DNA of 64,000 nucleotides from Bacteroidales bacterium UBA1309 (GTDB lineage Bacteria; Bacteroidota; Bacteroidia; Bacteroidales; Dysgonomonadaceae): NCBI GenBank assembly GCA_002307185.1, contig DBTT01000004.1, positions 184,711-248,710 of the forward strand. Reading direction: 5' to 3'. A model generated the notes under the pieces. It saw only the letters and a list, made by a program, of their open reading frames with translations. It searched no databases and was not told the origin of the DNA. Within the stretch, counting starts at the first letter, position 1. Each line of letters opens with the position of its first letter. The position numbers and the translations under genes are program-made. Shown one piece after another: positions 37,050 through 46,200 of the stretch.

Positions 37050-37793
37050 ATGGAAAAATACGGCCTTATCGGATTTCCGCTCAAGCATTCCTTTTCCCGC
37101 AAATTCTTCACTGAAAAATTTGCAAGGGAAAATATGGATGCCGAATACCTCAACTTCGAAATTCCGAACATCGACCAATTGCCTGAAATTATTGCTGCAA
37201 ACCCCGAACTCAGGGGGTTAAACGTGACCATCCCTTACAAGGAAAAAGTGATTCCTTTTCTTGACGAACTTGATCCTCAAGCACAGGAAATTGGTGCAGT
37301 GAACGTGATCCGCATCGAAAGAAATGGGGGAAAAGTCCGTTTGGTAGGTTACAATTCCGATTTGGTGGGCTTTCAAAACAGCATAGCACCACTTATTCAG
37401 CCTGAGATACATCGAAAAGCGCTGATCTTAGGAACTGGCGGAGCATCCAAAGCAGTTCGGCGGGGATTGCTTAATCTTGGATTAGAAACGAAATACGTTT
37501 CGAGACGGCCTGCTGAAGGTCAATTCACCTACGACGATCTGAACCGAGAAGTGCTGAACCAATACAAAGTGATTGTGAACTCAACACCACTCGGAACCTT
37601 CCCAAATGTTGATGAAGCCCCAGAAATACCTTATGAATTGCTGGGAGAAGAAAATTTACTTTTTGATTTGGTTTATAACCCCGAAGAAACAAAATTCTTG
37701 AAATTGGGAAAAAATAAAAACGCAAAGGTAAAAAACGGAGCAAAAATGCTGGAATTGCAAGCAATCGCAGCTTGGGAGATCTGGAATGGATAG
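37050..37793 (+). CDS. aroE: Shikimate dehydrogenase
   Basis: NADPH enzyme reducing 3-dehydroshikimate, 247 residues. It has the shikimate-binding GFPLKHSFSRKFF and LNVTIPYKEKVIPFLDEL (catalytic Lys), NADP loop ILGTGGASKAV, and NSTPLGTFPNVDEAP. Length is at the short end but complete. Confidence 0.94.
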   Translation: MEKYGLIGFPLKHSFSRKFFTEKFARENMDAEYLNFEIPNIDQLPEIIAANPELRGLNVTIPYKEKVIPFLDELDPQAQEIGAVNVIRIERNGGKVRLVGYNSDLVGFQNSIAPLIQPEIHRKALILGTGGASKAVRRGLLNLGLETKYVSRRPAEGQFTYDDLNREVLNQYKVIVNSTPLGTFPNVDEAPEIPYELLGEENLLFDLVYNPEETKFLKLGKNKNAKVKNGAKMLELQAIAAWEIWNG

Positions 37794-37937
37794 TATTTTT
37801 CTTATTATCAAAATATTACAAACTTATTACAAGTTATTCAAAACGGGAAATTATGTTGTAAAACACACACTAAACAGGAATAATCATGCTGTAAAACATA
37901 AAAAACACACCTCGTTAACGTTATTTAGCTTATAATA

Positions 37938-37970
37938 TTTTGAAAAGGGTATTTTATACACGTATCTTTG
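37938..37970 (+). promoter_or_regulatory. Consensus Bacteroidetes promoter of the 122-aa secreted protein
   Basis: TTTTG (37938-37942), 20 bp, TATCTTTG (37963-37970). Both elements match the phylum consensus. The transcript would begin near 37977, about 115 nt before the downstream ATG. Confidence 0.75.
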
Positions 37971-38010
37971 TGTCATCAATAAGGAGATATTGAAAATTAA
38001 AAATATACGA

Positions 38011-38055
38011 GACACCATGAAAACCTCAGAAGGATCATGGTGTCGTTTTTTTTTT
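38011..38055 (+). terminator. Intrinsic terminator inside the 5' leader (candidate attenuator)
   Basis: A perfect 10-bp stem GACACCATGA / TCATGGTGTC with a small inner CCT/AGG pairing is followed one base later by ten consecutive T residues (38046-38055). It lies between the promoter and the start codon of the 122-aa gene, so most transcripts should stop here unless it is relieved. Confidence 0.8.
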
Positions 38056-38067
38056 AAAGGTTATTAG
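38017..38067 (+). CDS. Possible 16-codon leader peptide overlapping the attenuator
   Basis: ATG at 38017 opens MKTSEGSWCRFFFKGY and stops with TAG at 38065-38067. The ORF starts inside the left arm of the terminator stem and reads through the T run (Phe-Phe-Phe). Ribosomes translating it would melt the hairpin. There is no convincing ribosome-binding site, so coding status is speculative. Confidence 0.3.
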   Translation: MKTSEGSWCRFFFKGY

Positions 38068-38092
38068 ATTGTTTATTAAAAGGTTTTAGGTT

Positions 38093-38461
38093 ATGAAAAA
38101 GTTATTTATTTCAGCAATTGCGCTTTTAGCGTTTAGTTCTGCAAGCTTTGCTTCAGACTATGATTTTATGAACAAATTGAACAACGAAAAGACGTTCACT
38201 GGTTTGTCTCGCTACATCAAGGCTGATTACGATCAATGTAATGCTTTGAAATACATCTTCAACGAAACTGAAAAGAAAAAGGACATCGTTGAAAAACAAA
38301 TCGCTGAAGGTAAAGCAAGCAGTAAAGATTTGGATAAAGTATTGTACTTCAACTTGGCAAACGTGAAAGCCGTTTTGTCAGACAAACAATACAGGGATTA
38401 CTTGGTAGTTTTGAATATGACTCAAAACAACAAGATGACTACATTATTGACAGAGAAATAA
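38093..38461 (+). CDS. Small secreted protein of unknown function
   Basis: The 122-residue product has a clear signal peptide (MKKLFISAIALLAFSSASFA) and a mature, highly charged helical part rich in Lys, Asn and Asp (YDFMNKLNNEKTFTGLSRYI ... EKKKDIVEKQIAEGKASSKD). It has no cysteines in the catalytic sense and no recognised domain; small helical exported proteins of this type occur across Bacteroidales. It has its own strong promoter, a terminator-bearing leader and its own downstream terminator, which suggests tight, probably high-level regulated expression. Function unknown. Confidence 0.85.
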   Translation: MKKLFISAIALLAFSSASFASDYDFMNKLNNEKTFTGLSRYIKADYDQCNALKYIFNETEKKKDIVEKQIAEGKASSKDLDKVLYFNLANVKAVLSDKQYRDYLVVLNMTQNNKMTTLLTEK

Positions 38462-38484
38462 TTAGATTAGTTTCACATAATGTA

Positions 38485-38527
38485 AAAAGTTCGTCCTCGA
38501 TATTTAGGGAACGAACTTTTCTTTTAT
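38485..38527 (+). terminator. Intrinsic terminator after the secreted protein gene
   Basis: A 10-bp perfect stem AAAAGTTCGT / ACGAACTTTT with additional CC/GG pairing, followed by CTTTTAT. Confidence 0.8.
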
Positions 38528-38893
38528 GGCCTAGGTGGGCAGCATAGGCTATTTTATTTATGAGCAAGCATGTAACCTAGATCAACAAATTCGGATGAAT
38601 TATATTCACCGGCCAATAATTAGCCACCCCTTTAAGTCTCTCGCAGTGAAATCTTATAGTTGATTCGACGCATAAAACAACGTGAATTCGATGTGAAAAT
38701 GTTGATAAAAAACAAGAATATAGGAGATTTTCAGCAAATCTAAAATACCAGAAGCGAATACCAAAGCACCTCGAAATCCCAAATGAGGTGGAACTCGAAG
38801 AATGGGCTGTCAGCGAACATCTAAAGCCTGCTGTGGGATGCTGCGAAAGCGAAAATCTGAGCGAAAATTTTGAGCAGCATTCCCACCCTCTTT
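38528..38893. other. Gene-free stretch with a large hairpin near the modC end
   Basis: No coding frame of note. At 38833-38886 a 12-bp stem with one bulge (GTGGGATGCTGC / GCAGCATTCCCAC) encloses a loop holding two copies of AGCGAAAAT. It lies 8 bp beyond the modC stop and may terminate or protect the mod transcript. Confidence 0.5.
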
Positions 38894-39763
38894 CTACAGC
38901 TTCGAAAGTATCGGGTTGAAGGCTTTTGAGGAGACAATCACTGTCTCGCCAATATGAAACGATTCGGCTTCCTCTTCATCAGCTATCACTTTCACCAAGC
39001 TGTTGCCAATCATCAGGGTGACAATATTCACGTAACCGTCTTTTTCTATCTTGAGAATTTCGCCGACAAATTGGAATTTGCCGCTGATTTTGTGTGTTGT
39101 GAACACATCGTAAGGCTTTCCCTGTTTTGATATTTCACCGTCTTCGAGGACATACACCCAATCCGAAAGCTTGAACACTTCGGGTATGTCGTGGCTAACA
39201 AGGAGCGTGGTCACATTGAATTCTTTGTGTGCATGGAGGATTTCGTCTTGCAGTCGATTCCGCATTTCGTTGTCAAGGGCCGAAAGGGGTTCGTCAAGCA
39301 GCAGGATATGGGGCTTGCGTACCAAGGCGCGCGCCAGAGCCACCCGCTGCCGTTGCCCTCCGGAAAGCATATCGGGTTTGCGGTGGATTAGTTTTTCCAA
39401 ATTGAATACCTCGATTATGTCATCGCTCAGGGACTTGTTGCCTTTGTCTAGGGAATATTCAATGTTTTGCAAAACGGTCATGTTGGGGAACAAGGCATAA
39501 TCTTGAAAAACATACCCGATATTTCGGTGCTTGATTTTCAGGTTGATTTTCTGGTTTCTGTCGTACCAAACTTGGCCGTTTACCCTGATGGAGCCTTCAT
39601 CTGGAGAAGTCAGTCCGGCCAACATACGCAAAAGTGTTGTTTTGCCAGCACCTGATTTGCCAAAAACAGCATACAAACTATCTTCTTCCAAATTCATTTT
39701 CAACGAAAGGCACATCGGTCCATTGGCTGTCTGCAAATTCTTTTTTACGTCGATTTCGATCAT
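38894..39763 (-). CDS. modC: Molybdate ABC transporter ATPase ModC
   Basis: ATPase of 289 residues with Walker A GKSGAGKTTLL, signature LSGGQRQRVALARAL, Walker B LLLDEPLSALD and switch His in LLVSHDIPEV. A C-terminal TOBE-type domain (about 220-289) binds oxyanion. The start overlaps the modB stop by one base. ModA is absent from the cluster. Confidence 0.88.
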   Translation of the reverse strand: MIEIDVKKNLQTANGPMCLSLKMNLEEDSLYAVFGKSGAGKTTLLRMLAGLTSPDEGSIRVNGQVWYDRNQKINLKIKHRNIGYVFQDYALFPNMTVLQNIEYSLDKGNKSLSDDIIEVFNLEKLIHRKPDMLSGGQRQRVALARALVRKPHILLLDEPLSALDNEMRNRLQDEILHAHKEFNVTTLLVSHDIPEVFKLSDWVYVLEDGEISKQGKPYDVFTTHKISGKFQFVGEILKIEKDGYVNIVTLMIGNSLVKVIADEEEAESFHIGETVIVSSKAFNPILSKL

Positions 39764-40440
39764 TACAGCATGTGTTTATTGGTTTTCCGATTCAAGACAT
39801 GGATTGCCATCAGAATAGCAAACGAAATGGAGACTAAGATGAGTGCATATTGGTGCGCCACACCGAAATTGAGCGACTGCACCTCGTCGTATATGGCAAT
39901 CGAAGCCACCCGCGTTTTGCCCGGAATGTTTCCACCGATCATCAGCACCACGCCAAATTCGCCGATTGTGTGGGCAAAGGTGAGGACAATAGCTTTCATT
40001 AAAGAAGGCTTGATGTTCGGAAGCAAAACCCGGATCAAGGTGTAAGTCCCCGATTTGCCTAAAGAATAAGAAGCCTCTTTCAAGGAAACGGGCAAGCTCT
40101 CGAAAGCGGCCTGTATGGGCGACACCATAAACGGGACGCTGAAAAGAACAGAGCCGATGACAATTCCCAAATAGGAAAAAGCCAATTGAATGCCTAATTC
40201 GTTCTGGATGAAACTTCCCGGCAGATGTGACGGGCTGTATGCCAAGAGTAGGTAGAAGCCCAGCACCGAAGGGGGAAGCACCAGTGGCAAACTCACGAAT
40301 GTTTCGATCAGATGCTTAAATCGAGCTTTGGAATAGGCTAAATAATAGGCCAAAGGGATACTTAAGAAAAAAAGTATGCCTGTGGTGACCAATGATATTT
40401 CAAAGGTCAGTTCCAGCGTTTCAACAAATGACTCATTCAT
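39763..40440 (-). CDS. modB: Molybdate ABC transporter permease ModB
   Basis: Inner-membrane permease of 225 residues with five or six helices and the coupling segment EASYSLGKSGTYTLIRVLLP. FAHTIGEFGVVLMIGGNIPG followed by TRVASIAIYDEVQ is characteristic of ModB/NifC permeases. It lies 4 bp downstream of the Mop-domain gene. Confidence 0.92.
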   Translation of the reverse strand: MNESFVETLELTFEISLVTTGILFFLSIPLAYYLAYSKARFKHLIETFVSLPLVLPPSVLGFYLLLAYSPSHLPGSFIQNELGIQLAFSYLGIVIGSVLFSVPFMVSPIQAAFESLPVSLKEASYSLGKSGTYTLIRVLLPNIKPSLMKAIVLTFAHTIGEFGVVLMIGGNIPGKTRVASIAIYDEVQSLNFGVAHQYALILVSISFAILMAIHVLNRKTNKHML

Positions 40441-40444
40441 GCTA

Positions 40445-40846
40445 TTACACCTCCATCAATGTGATTTCGTTCGACTTAACCAAAGCTTCCACGGTATCGC
40501 CTTCACACAGTCCGAGCCTGTTGACGGAACGGGTAGTGATTACTGACACAATCGAAGCGCCGTCAAAATCTAATTCGAGGCGGGCCAAGACATCCCCTTT
40601 CGAAATTTTGGTGACCACCACTTGCAACACATTGTTCATGCTGATAAGCCCGGTTCGTCCTTTGGCTATGGACACCTCGGTTTCTTTAAACAGTACGTAC
40701 ACTTCTTTCCCCTCTTCGAGATAAAGAGCGTTGGCCGGCGTGTCGATAATCAAGGACGAAAAGGTTTTCCCATTCGCTTGAATAGTAGCCAGCGAAATAT
40801 TGGAGGAAGATTCCACGCCCGTTATTACACCTTTAATCTTATTCAT
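40445..40846 (-). CDS. Tandem Mop/TOBE-domain molybdate-binding protein
   Basis: The 133-residue protein consists of two TOBE/Mop repeats (about 1-65: NKIKGVITGVESSSNISLAT ... VYVLFKETEVSIAKG; about 70-133: NVLQVVVTKISKGDVLARLE ... DTVEALVKSNEITLMEV). Such molbindin-like proteins bind molybdate or tungstate in the cytoplasm. It is the first gene of the modBC operon. No signal peptide, so it cannot replace ModA. Confidence 0.88.
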   Translation of the reverse strand: MNKIKGVITGVESSSNISLATIQANGKTFSSLIIDTPANALYLEEGKEVYVLFKETEVSIAKGRTGLISMNNVLQVVVTKISKGDVLARLELDFDGASIVSVITTRSVNRLGLCEGDTVEALVKSNEITLMEV

Positions 40847-41196
40847 TTTTATCTGTTTATGTAGTCGATGCAGGATTCTACATGATCGAATGGACGGATT
40901 GCCTTTTTAATGGACGTATCAGATCATCTAGCCCCAATTCCATCACAAATTCGACATTATACAAAAGTAAGAATATTTTGGCTTTTTAATTCAAAAAAAG
41001 AATATATCGGGAATAAAATCTTTCATATTTTAGCAAATTAGATTGTTTTTTTGTTCTTTTGTGCATGTAAATCTGCTATGTTGGAAACCAAACCTATGGC
41101 TGCACTTACGCCTCATCCTGCTTTTTTGGGACAGGGACACTTCGCTTGCGCTAAGTAGGCGCTCTCTGACGGATTCCTTTTTATCTCAAGATTTTG
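40847..41196. other. Divergent region upstream of the mop-mod operon and the sigma factor
   Basis: No gene. TACTTTTG on the minus strand (40962-40969) is a -7 match for the mop operon, with CAAA 22 bp further as a near-consensus -33. No molybdenum-cofactor riboswitch was recognised. Confidence 0.45.
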
Positions 41197-41255
41197 TATC
41201 TTTGCCCAATAGCATGGCAAATGGCTCTTGACGGATAAGCTTATCCGTTTGTTTT
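41197..41255 (+). promoter_or_regulatory. -7 element followed by a terminator-like hairpin upstream of the sigma factor
   Basis: TATCTTTG (41197-41204) is followed 26 bp later by ACGGATAAGCTTATCCGT (41231-41248), a perfect 7-bp stem with AGCT loop, and TTGTTTTT. A five-codon ORF (41214-41231, MANGS) ends at the hairpin base. The sigma ATG is at 41293. The arrangement resembles the leader at 37938-38092. Confidence 0.5.
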
Positions 41256-41292
41256 TGCAATCTTTTAAATGACAAAGATTTAAAGGTGAATT

Positions 41293-41841
41293 ATGGATAT
41301 TGAAAAGAGTCAGGATCGTGATTTTTCTTTTAAGGAAAAATTTTTTGAAAAGTTTTTTCGGGAGAATTATTCGCGTTTTTATTACTATGCGCTACATTTT
41401 ATTTCTGATTCGGAAATATGCAAGGATATAGTTAGCGAGGCATTTAAACATGTATGGGAAAAAGGCGACGGGATCATACCTGAAACACTTCATGCCTACA
41501 TGTTCAACCGAATACGCAACTCCTGCATAGATCACATCCGGCATGCCCAGGTGGAAGAATCCTACATCAAGGAACACCAGAAGCTGGTTTCGGAGATGGA
41601 TGACGAGTCGTGGATGGAAACAGAAAAGCGCATACAAAAAATAATGGATATCATTCAAGGTTTGCCCACGATGACCCGAATGATTATGGAGCAAAACTAT
41701 TTGCACCAAAAGAAATACAAGGAGATAGCGGATATGTTTGAAATGAGCGAAAGTGGCATTCGGAAGCATGTTATGAAAGGATTGGAGATTATTCGAAAAG
41801 AATTTTCAGTAAATTATAAAAAAGGGAGTAACCAAAATTGA
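41293..41841 (+). CDS. ECF RNA polymerase sigma factor
   Basis: Sigma-70 family factor of 182 residues with region 2 (NYSRFYYYALHFISDSEICK, DIVSEAFKHVWEKG) and region 4 helix-turn-helix (YLHQKKYKEIADMFEMSES). It lies 34 bp upstream of its FecR partner, and the pair precedes a SusC/SusD operon it should control. Confidence 0.9.
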   Translation: MDIEKSQDRDFSFKEKFFEKFFRENYSRFYYYALHFISDSEICKDIVSEAFKHVWEKGDGIIPETLHAYMFNRIRNSCIDHIRHAQVEESYIKEHQKLVSEMDDESWMETEKRIQKIMDIIQGLPTMTRMIMEQNYLHQKKYKEIADMFEMSESGIRKHVMKGLEIIRKEFSVNYKKGSNQN

Positions 41842-41875
41842 GGTTATGACGTATTAATTGATACAAAGAACTGTT

Positions 41876-42988
41876 ATGTCGAGAATAAACGAAAATACAG
41901 ATCAGTCGCAAGATTCAGCCTTTCTCTCTGATAGTTTATTGGCGTTTGAATGCAGACAGGCCATGCTCCGGAACAATTTCGAAGAGCCTGCCATTGAAGA
42001 AGAATGGGCAAAATTCAAACAAAATATTGATCCGGGACACCACTTTACTCCGCCTGTATCCGCCAACCGATCGCAAAAAAAGCGTTATTTCCTGTTAGGC
42101 ACAGCGGCAGGTGTGGCAGCCGTTGTTTTGGTATTGATCACGTTCCGCTTGTATGACAGCTACCTGGAAAATCGGCCGGTGACAGTCTTCCTTGCCCAAG
42201 AAAAGAAAATGGCAATCACCATGCAACTGGGCAAGACCGAAGAAGTGCTGTCGGATCAAGTGAAAATCTCAGATCCCCTAGCTGGGGTGAGCCTAGATTC
42301 GAAAAAGGCTGATTTCTCGAAAGCCAAAGACCATACCCCTGAGATGCGGACCATTCAAACTTCCTATGGAAAAGACTATGTGGTGGTGCTCAACGACGGC
42401 ACCGAGGTGATAATGAACGCAGGCAGCAAGCTGACCTTTCCTACACAATTTGAAGGATCGGAGCGAAGGGTAAGCTTGGAGGGAGAAGCCTATTTTAGAG
42501 TGGTGAAGAACCCGAAAATACCGTTTGTGGTCAAAACCGAAAAGCTAAGCACGCGGGTTTACGGCACGGAATTCAACGTCAAGGCTTATAAAGGCGGTGA
42601 TCCCCACGTAACGTTGATCGAAGGCGTGGTGGTGGTGGATGTCCCCAACCTGAAGAAAAACATAAAGTTGCTGCCAAGCGAAGATGTTTCCCTTAAAAAC
42701 AAGACTCTCGAAATCAAAGATATTGATCCCCAATACTACATCCAATGGAAAGATGGATTTTTGTATTACGACAATGTGGCGCTGGGGGAGGTGCTTTCAG
42801 ATATTGGACGTTGGTATAACGTGGATATTGAAATAGAAAAATCTTCCCTGATGGCATACCGGATGCATTTTGTGGTGAATCGGAATGCTGGAATTGAAGA
42901 GGTGATAGAAAACCTGAACGAGTTTAAGTATCTCCATGCCACAAAAATCAAAAATAAAATTTCGATCAACGACAAAAAAAATAATTAA
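41876..42988 (+). CDS. FecR-family anti-sigma factor
   Basis: The 370-residue protein (ATG at 41876; an upstream TTG is unlikely) has a cytoplasmic N-terminus, one membrane helix (YFLLGTAAGVAAVVLVLITF), a FecR domain (NDGTEVIMNAGSKLTFPTQF ... GEAYFRVVKNPKIPFVVKTE) and a C-terminal STN-contact segment (LGEVLSDIGRWYNVDIEIEK). It should hold the ECF sigma inactive until the SusC STN domain signals. Confidence 0.9.
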   Translation: MSRINENTDQSQDSAFLSDSLLAFECRQAMLRNNFEEPAIEEEWAKFKQNIDPGHHFTPPVSANRSQKKRYFLLGTAAGVAAVVLVLITFRLYDSYLENRPVTVFLAQEKKMAITMQLGKTEEVLSDQVKISDPLAGVSLDSKKADFSKAKDHTPEMRTIQTSYGKDYVVVLNDGTEVIMNAGSKLTFPTQFEGSERRVSLEGEAYFRVVKNPKIPFVVKTEKLSTRVYGTEFNVKAYKGGDPHVTLIEGVVVVDVPNLKKNIKLLPSEDVSLKNKTLEIKDIDPQYYIQWKDGFLYYDNVALGEVLSDIGRWYNVDIEIEKSSLMAYRMHFVVNRNAGIEEVIENLNEFKYLHATKIKNKISINDKKNN

Positions 42989-43014
42989 TCGCTTTTTTTG
43001 AATATATTTTCTTG

Positions 43015-43047
43015 AAAAAGACAAACTTATCCAAGTTTGTCTTTTTT
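43015..43047 (+). terminator. Intrinsic terminator between fecR and susC
   Basis: A 14-bp perfect stem AAAAAGACAAACTT / AAGTTTGTCTTTTT with a 4-nt loop ATCC and a T tract. It separates the sigma/FecR transcript from the transport operon. The following gap to 43270 is AT-rich and should carry the ECF-dependent promoter. Confidence 0.85.
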
Positions 43048-43270
43048 ATTTTATTAATATTCAAATTATTAGACAAAGAAAAAGAGATCTTGAATGCTTA
43101 TGTAAAAATACCCTCTTTGCGGCATTGCAAATGTGAATTCTTTGCTTTAAAATGAATATTTTTTCACCGATTTGCTTTCTAAATGACATTTATTTTATAC
43201 AAAAAAGGACTAAAATATTATTTGACCGTATATATTTCATAATTATGTTTTATTTGTATAATTAGTCTAT

Positions 43271-46200
43271 ATGGAAAAAAAAGATTGTTTAATTGGTTTA
43301 GGTAGGATCTCGTTCTGGAAGCTTGCAGCCACTGTGCTTCTGATCTTATCCGGTGGTTCGGGCAATGCCATTGCACAAACCCCCAAAGAAGGACTCCCTC
43401 GTGTGACCTTAGAGTTTAAAAATGAGCCGTTACCTTCGGCTTTGAAAAAAGTGGAGCAGGTGTCGAAGTACAAGATACTTTTCACCTACGACGAGATTCA
43501 AAACTACAAGGTGACGACATCTATCAAAAACAAACCGCTGGATGAAGCGATTCGGGAAATCATATCCCCGTTTCCGCTGGCCTATAAGATCAAGAACATC
43601 TTTGTGACCATCTATTCGGGGAAACCTGTGGATCCTAAGCGGAAGATTTCCGGAATTGTCATCGACCAAAAAGGCAACCCCTTGCCTGGAGTCAACATTG
43701 TAGCTGACGATAGCAGCCTGGGTGGGATAAGCGATGCCGGCGGAGAGTTTGACATAGATATTCCCGATGGGATGAAGGTGGAAAAACTGACTTTCTCCTT
43801 CATCGGCCAAAAAAAACTCACCGTACCCTTCCGTGGCACAGAACTAAAAGTGGTGATGGAAGACAATTCGCTCACGATAAACGAAGTGGTGGTCAACGGT
43901 GCTTTCACTCGGAGCGCAAACACATTTACCGGAGCAGTCACCACCGTGAAGGGGGAAGACTTGCGCAGGGTAGGCAATCAAAATCTGCTTCAGAGCTTGA
44001 AAAATATAGATCCGTCTTTTCTTCAGATAGAAAATCTAACTTCAGGCTCCAACCCAAATGCCTTACCCAATTACCAGATGCGCGGAAGTTCCACGATTGC
44101 AGATATCCAAGGGGAATACGCATCAAGCGCCAATCAGCCGCTTTTTATTCTGGATGGCTTTGAAACAGAATTAAGCAAAATCATGGACTTGGACATCAAC
44201 CAAGTGGAGAGCGTGACCACCTTGAAGGATGCTACAGCCAAAGCGATGTATGGCGCAAAGGCGGCGAATGGCGTGATTGTTGTGGAAACAAAACGCCCAG
44301 CTGAAGGCAAACTCAGGTTTACTTACACTGGAGATGGCAACATTCAAGCACCCGACTTGAGCAGCTATGAGCTGACCAATGCAAGGCAGAAACTCGAGGT
44401 GGAGCGGATGGCCGGACTTTACACCTCTTCTAACGCATTGAGCCAAATAGCACTTGACAAGACTTACAACAGCAAGTTGATGGAGATTCTGAAAGGTGTT
44501 GATACGGACTGGTTGGCACAGCCAATACGCACCGGAGTGGGTCAAAAACATTCCTTACACATGGAAGGAGGAAATTCCGGAATGATTTACGGGGTGGATC
44601 TTTCTTACAACAACATAGAAGGGGTGATGAAAGGCTCAGACAGGAATACATTCTCCGGAGGAGTGACATTGGCTTACCGCAGCAGCAAGAATTTTCTCTT
44701 CCGAAACAAATTGATCGTGGATTACAACAGCAGCAACGAATCGCCTTGGGGAGCTTTTTCCAGTTATGCTGCCATGAATCCTTATAGCAGAATTTACAAT
44801 GACGATGGAAGCGTTACCAAAAGCTATAATTACACGGACAATAACGGTACTGCGGGCACTTACTTCAATCCAATCTACAACACAACCCTGAACACGATTA
44901 ACAATACAAGTTATACGAATATCACCAACAACCTGTACTTGGAATGGCAGCTCGCTGATAATTTGAAACTAACCGGACGTCTCGGCATTTTCCGCAAATT
45001 GACAACCCAGGATGTCTTCAAATCTGCCGACCACACAGACTTTGCCTCCTATACGGATGAATATCGCAAAGGCTCTTATTACCAAGCCAATGGAAAGCAC
45101 CTCAACCTGAATGCTGATGCGGGTGTAAGCTATTCCCTTACGAAAGACAAGCATTTGCTGTTTTTCAATGGACAAGTAAACCTGAGTGACAATACCTATT
45201 CCAGCTCAGCTATCACTGCGGAAGGATTTCCAAGCGACAAGATTAGTGACATAAGCGCAGCACTCCAATACGAGGATGATGGCCGCCCAACAGGCACGGA
45301 GGGCATATCCCGAAGCTGCGGTGCATTGGCTTCCGTGAATTATTCCTTCGACAACAAATACCTCTTCGATGGAAACTATCGCTTAAGCGGGTCTTCCGAA
45401 GCTGGCGCCAACAACCGCTGGAATTCTTTCTGGTCGATCGGAGGAGGCTGGAACATCCACAACGAAGCTTTTCTCAAAGAGAGCAGTGCCGTTAAAAAAT
45501 TGAAGCTAAGAGGATCCTATGGTTACACGGGAAGTCAAGGATTCAGTTCGTATGATGCGATGCCCACTTTTGTTTATTATAGCGATGCATCTTACGACGG
45601 ATCGGTAGGATCTTATGTGAAAGGCTTGGCCAACGAAGACTTGCATTTTCAGGAGAAATTTGACACAAACCTTGGGCTTGATTTCATTTTCTTGGATCGT
45701 TTGTCGGGTCGCTTCGATTGGTATGTCTCCAACACCGACGGGATGATTACCAATGTTTCCATTCCCTCAGCCCTTGGATTTTCGTCTTACGTGGCCAATT
45801 TGGGAAAGGTCGAAAACAAAGGGTTTGAGGCATATCTCAACTATAAGCTATATGAGAAAAAGCGGAACTATATCAATGTGTATGGAAGCATTGCGCACAA
45901 CAAGAACACTTTGAAAAAGATTTCGAATGGATTGCGCGCATGGAACGACAGCCAGGATGCAAATGTAAGCTCTATTCCAGCCGTGAAATATTATGAGGGG
46001 CAATCGATGAATGCGATATGGGCTGTCAAGTCATTGGGGATCGATCCTCAAACAGGAAAGGAAATTTTTGTGAAAAAAGACGGCACCATTACTTACACTT
46101 ACGATGTGGGAGACCAGGTAGTTTGTGGCGATGGGCAACCAAAATACAACGGCATCATCGGGTTCAATGGAGAGATCAGGAATTTCGGGTTTTCCGTCTC

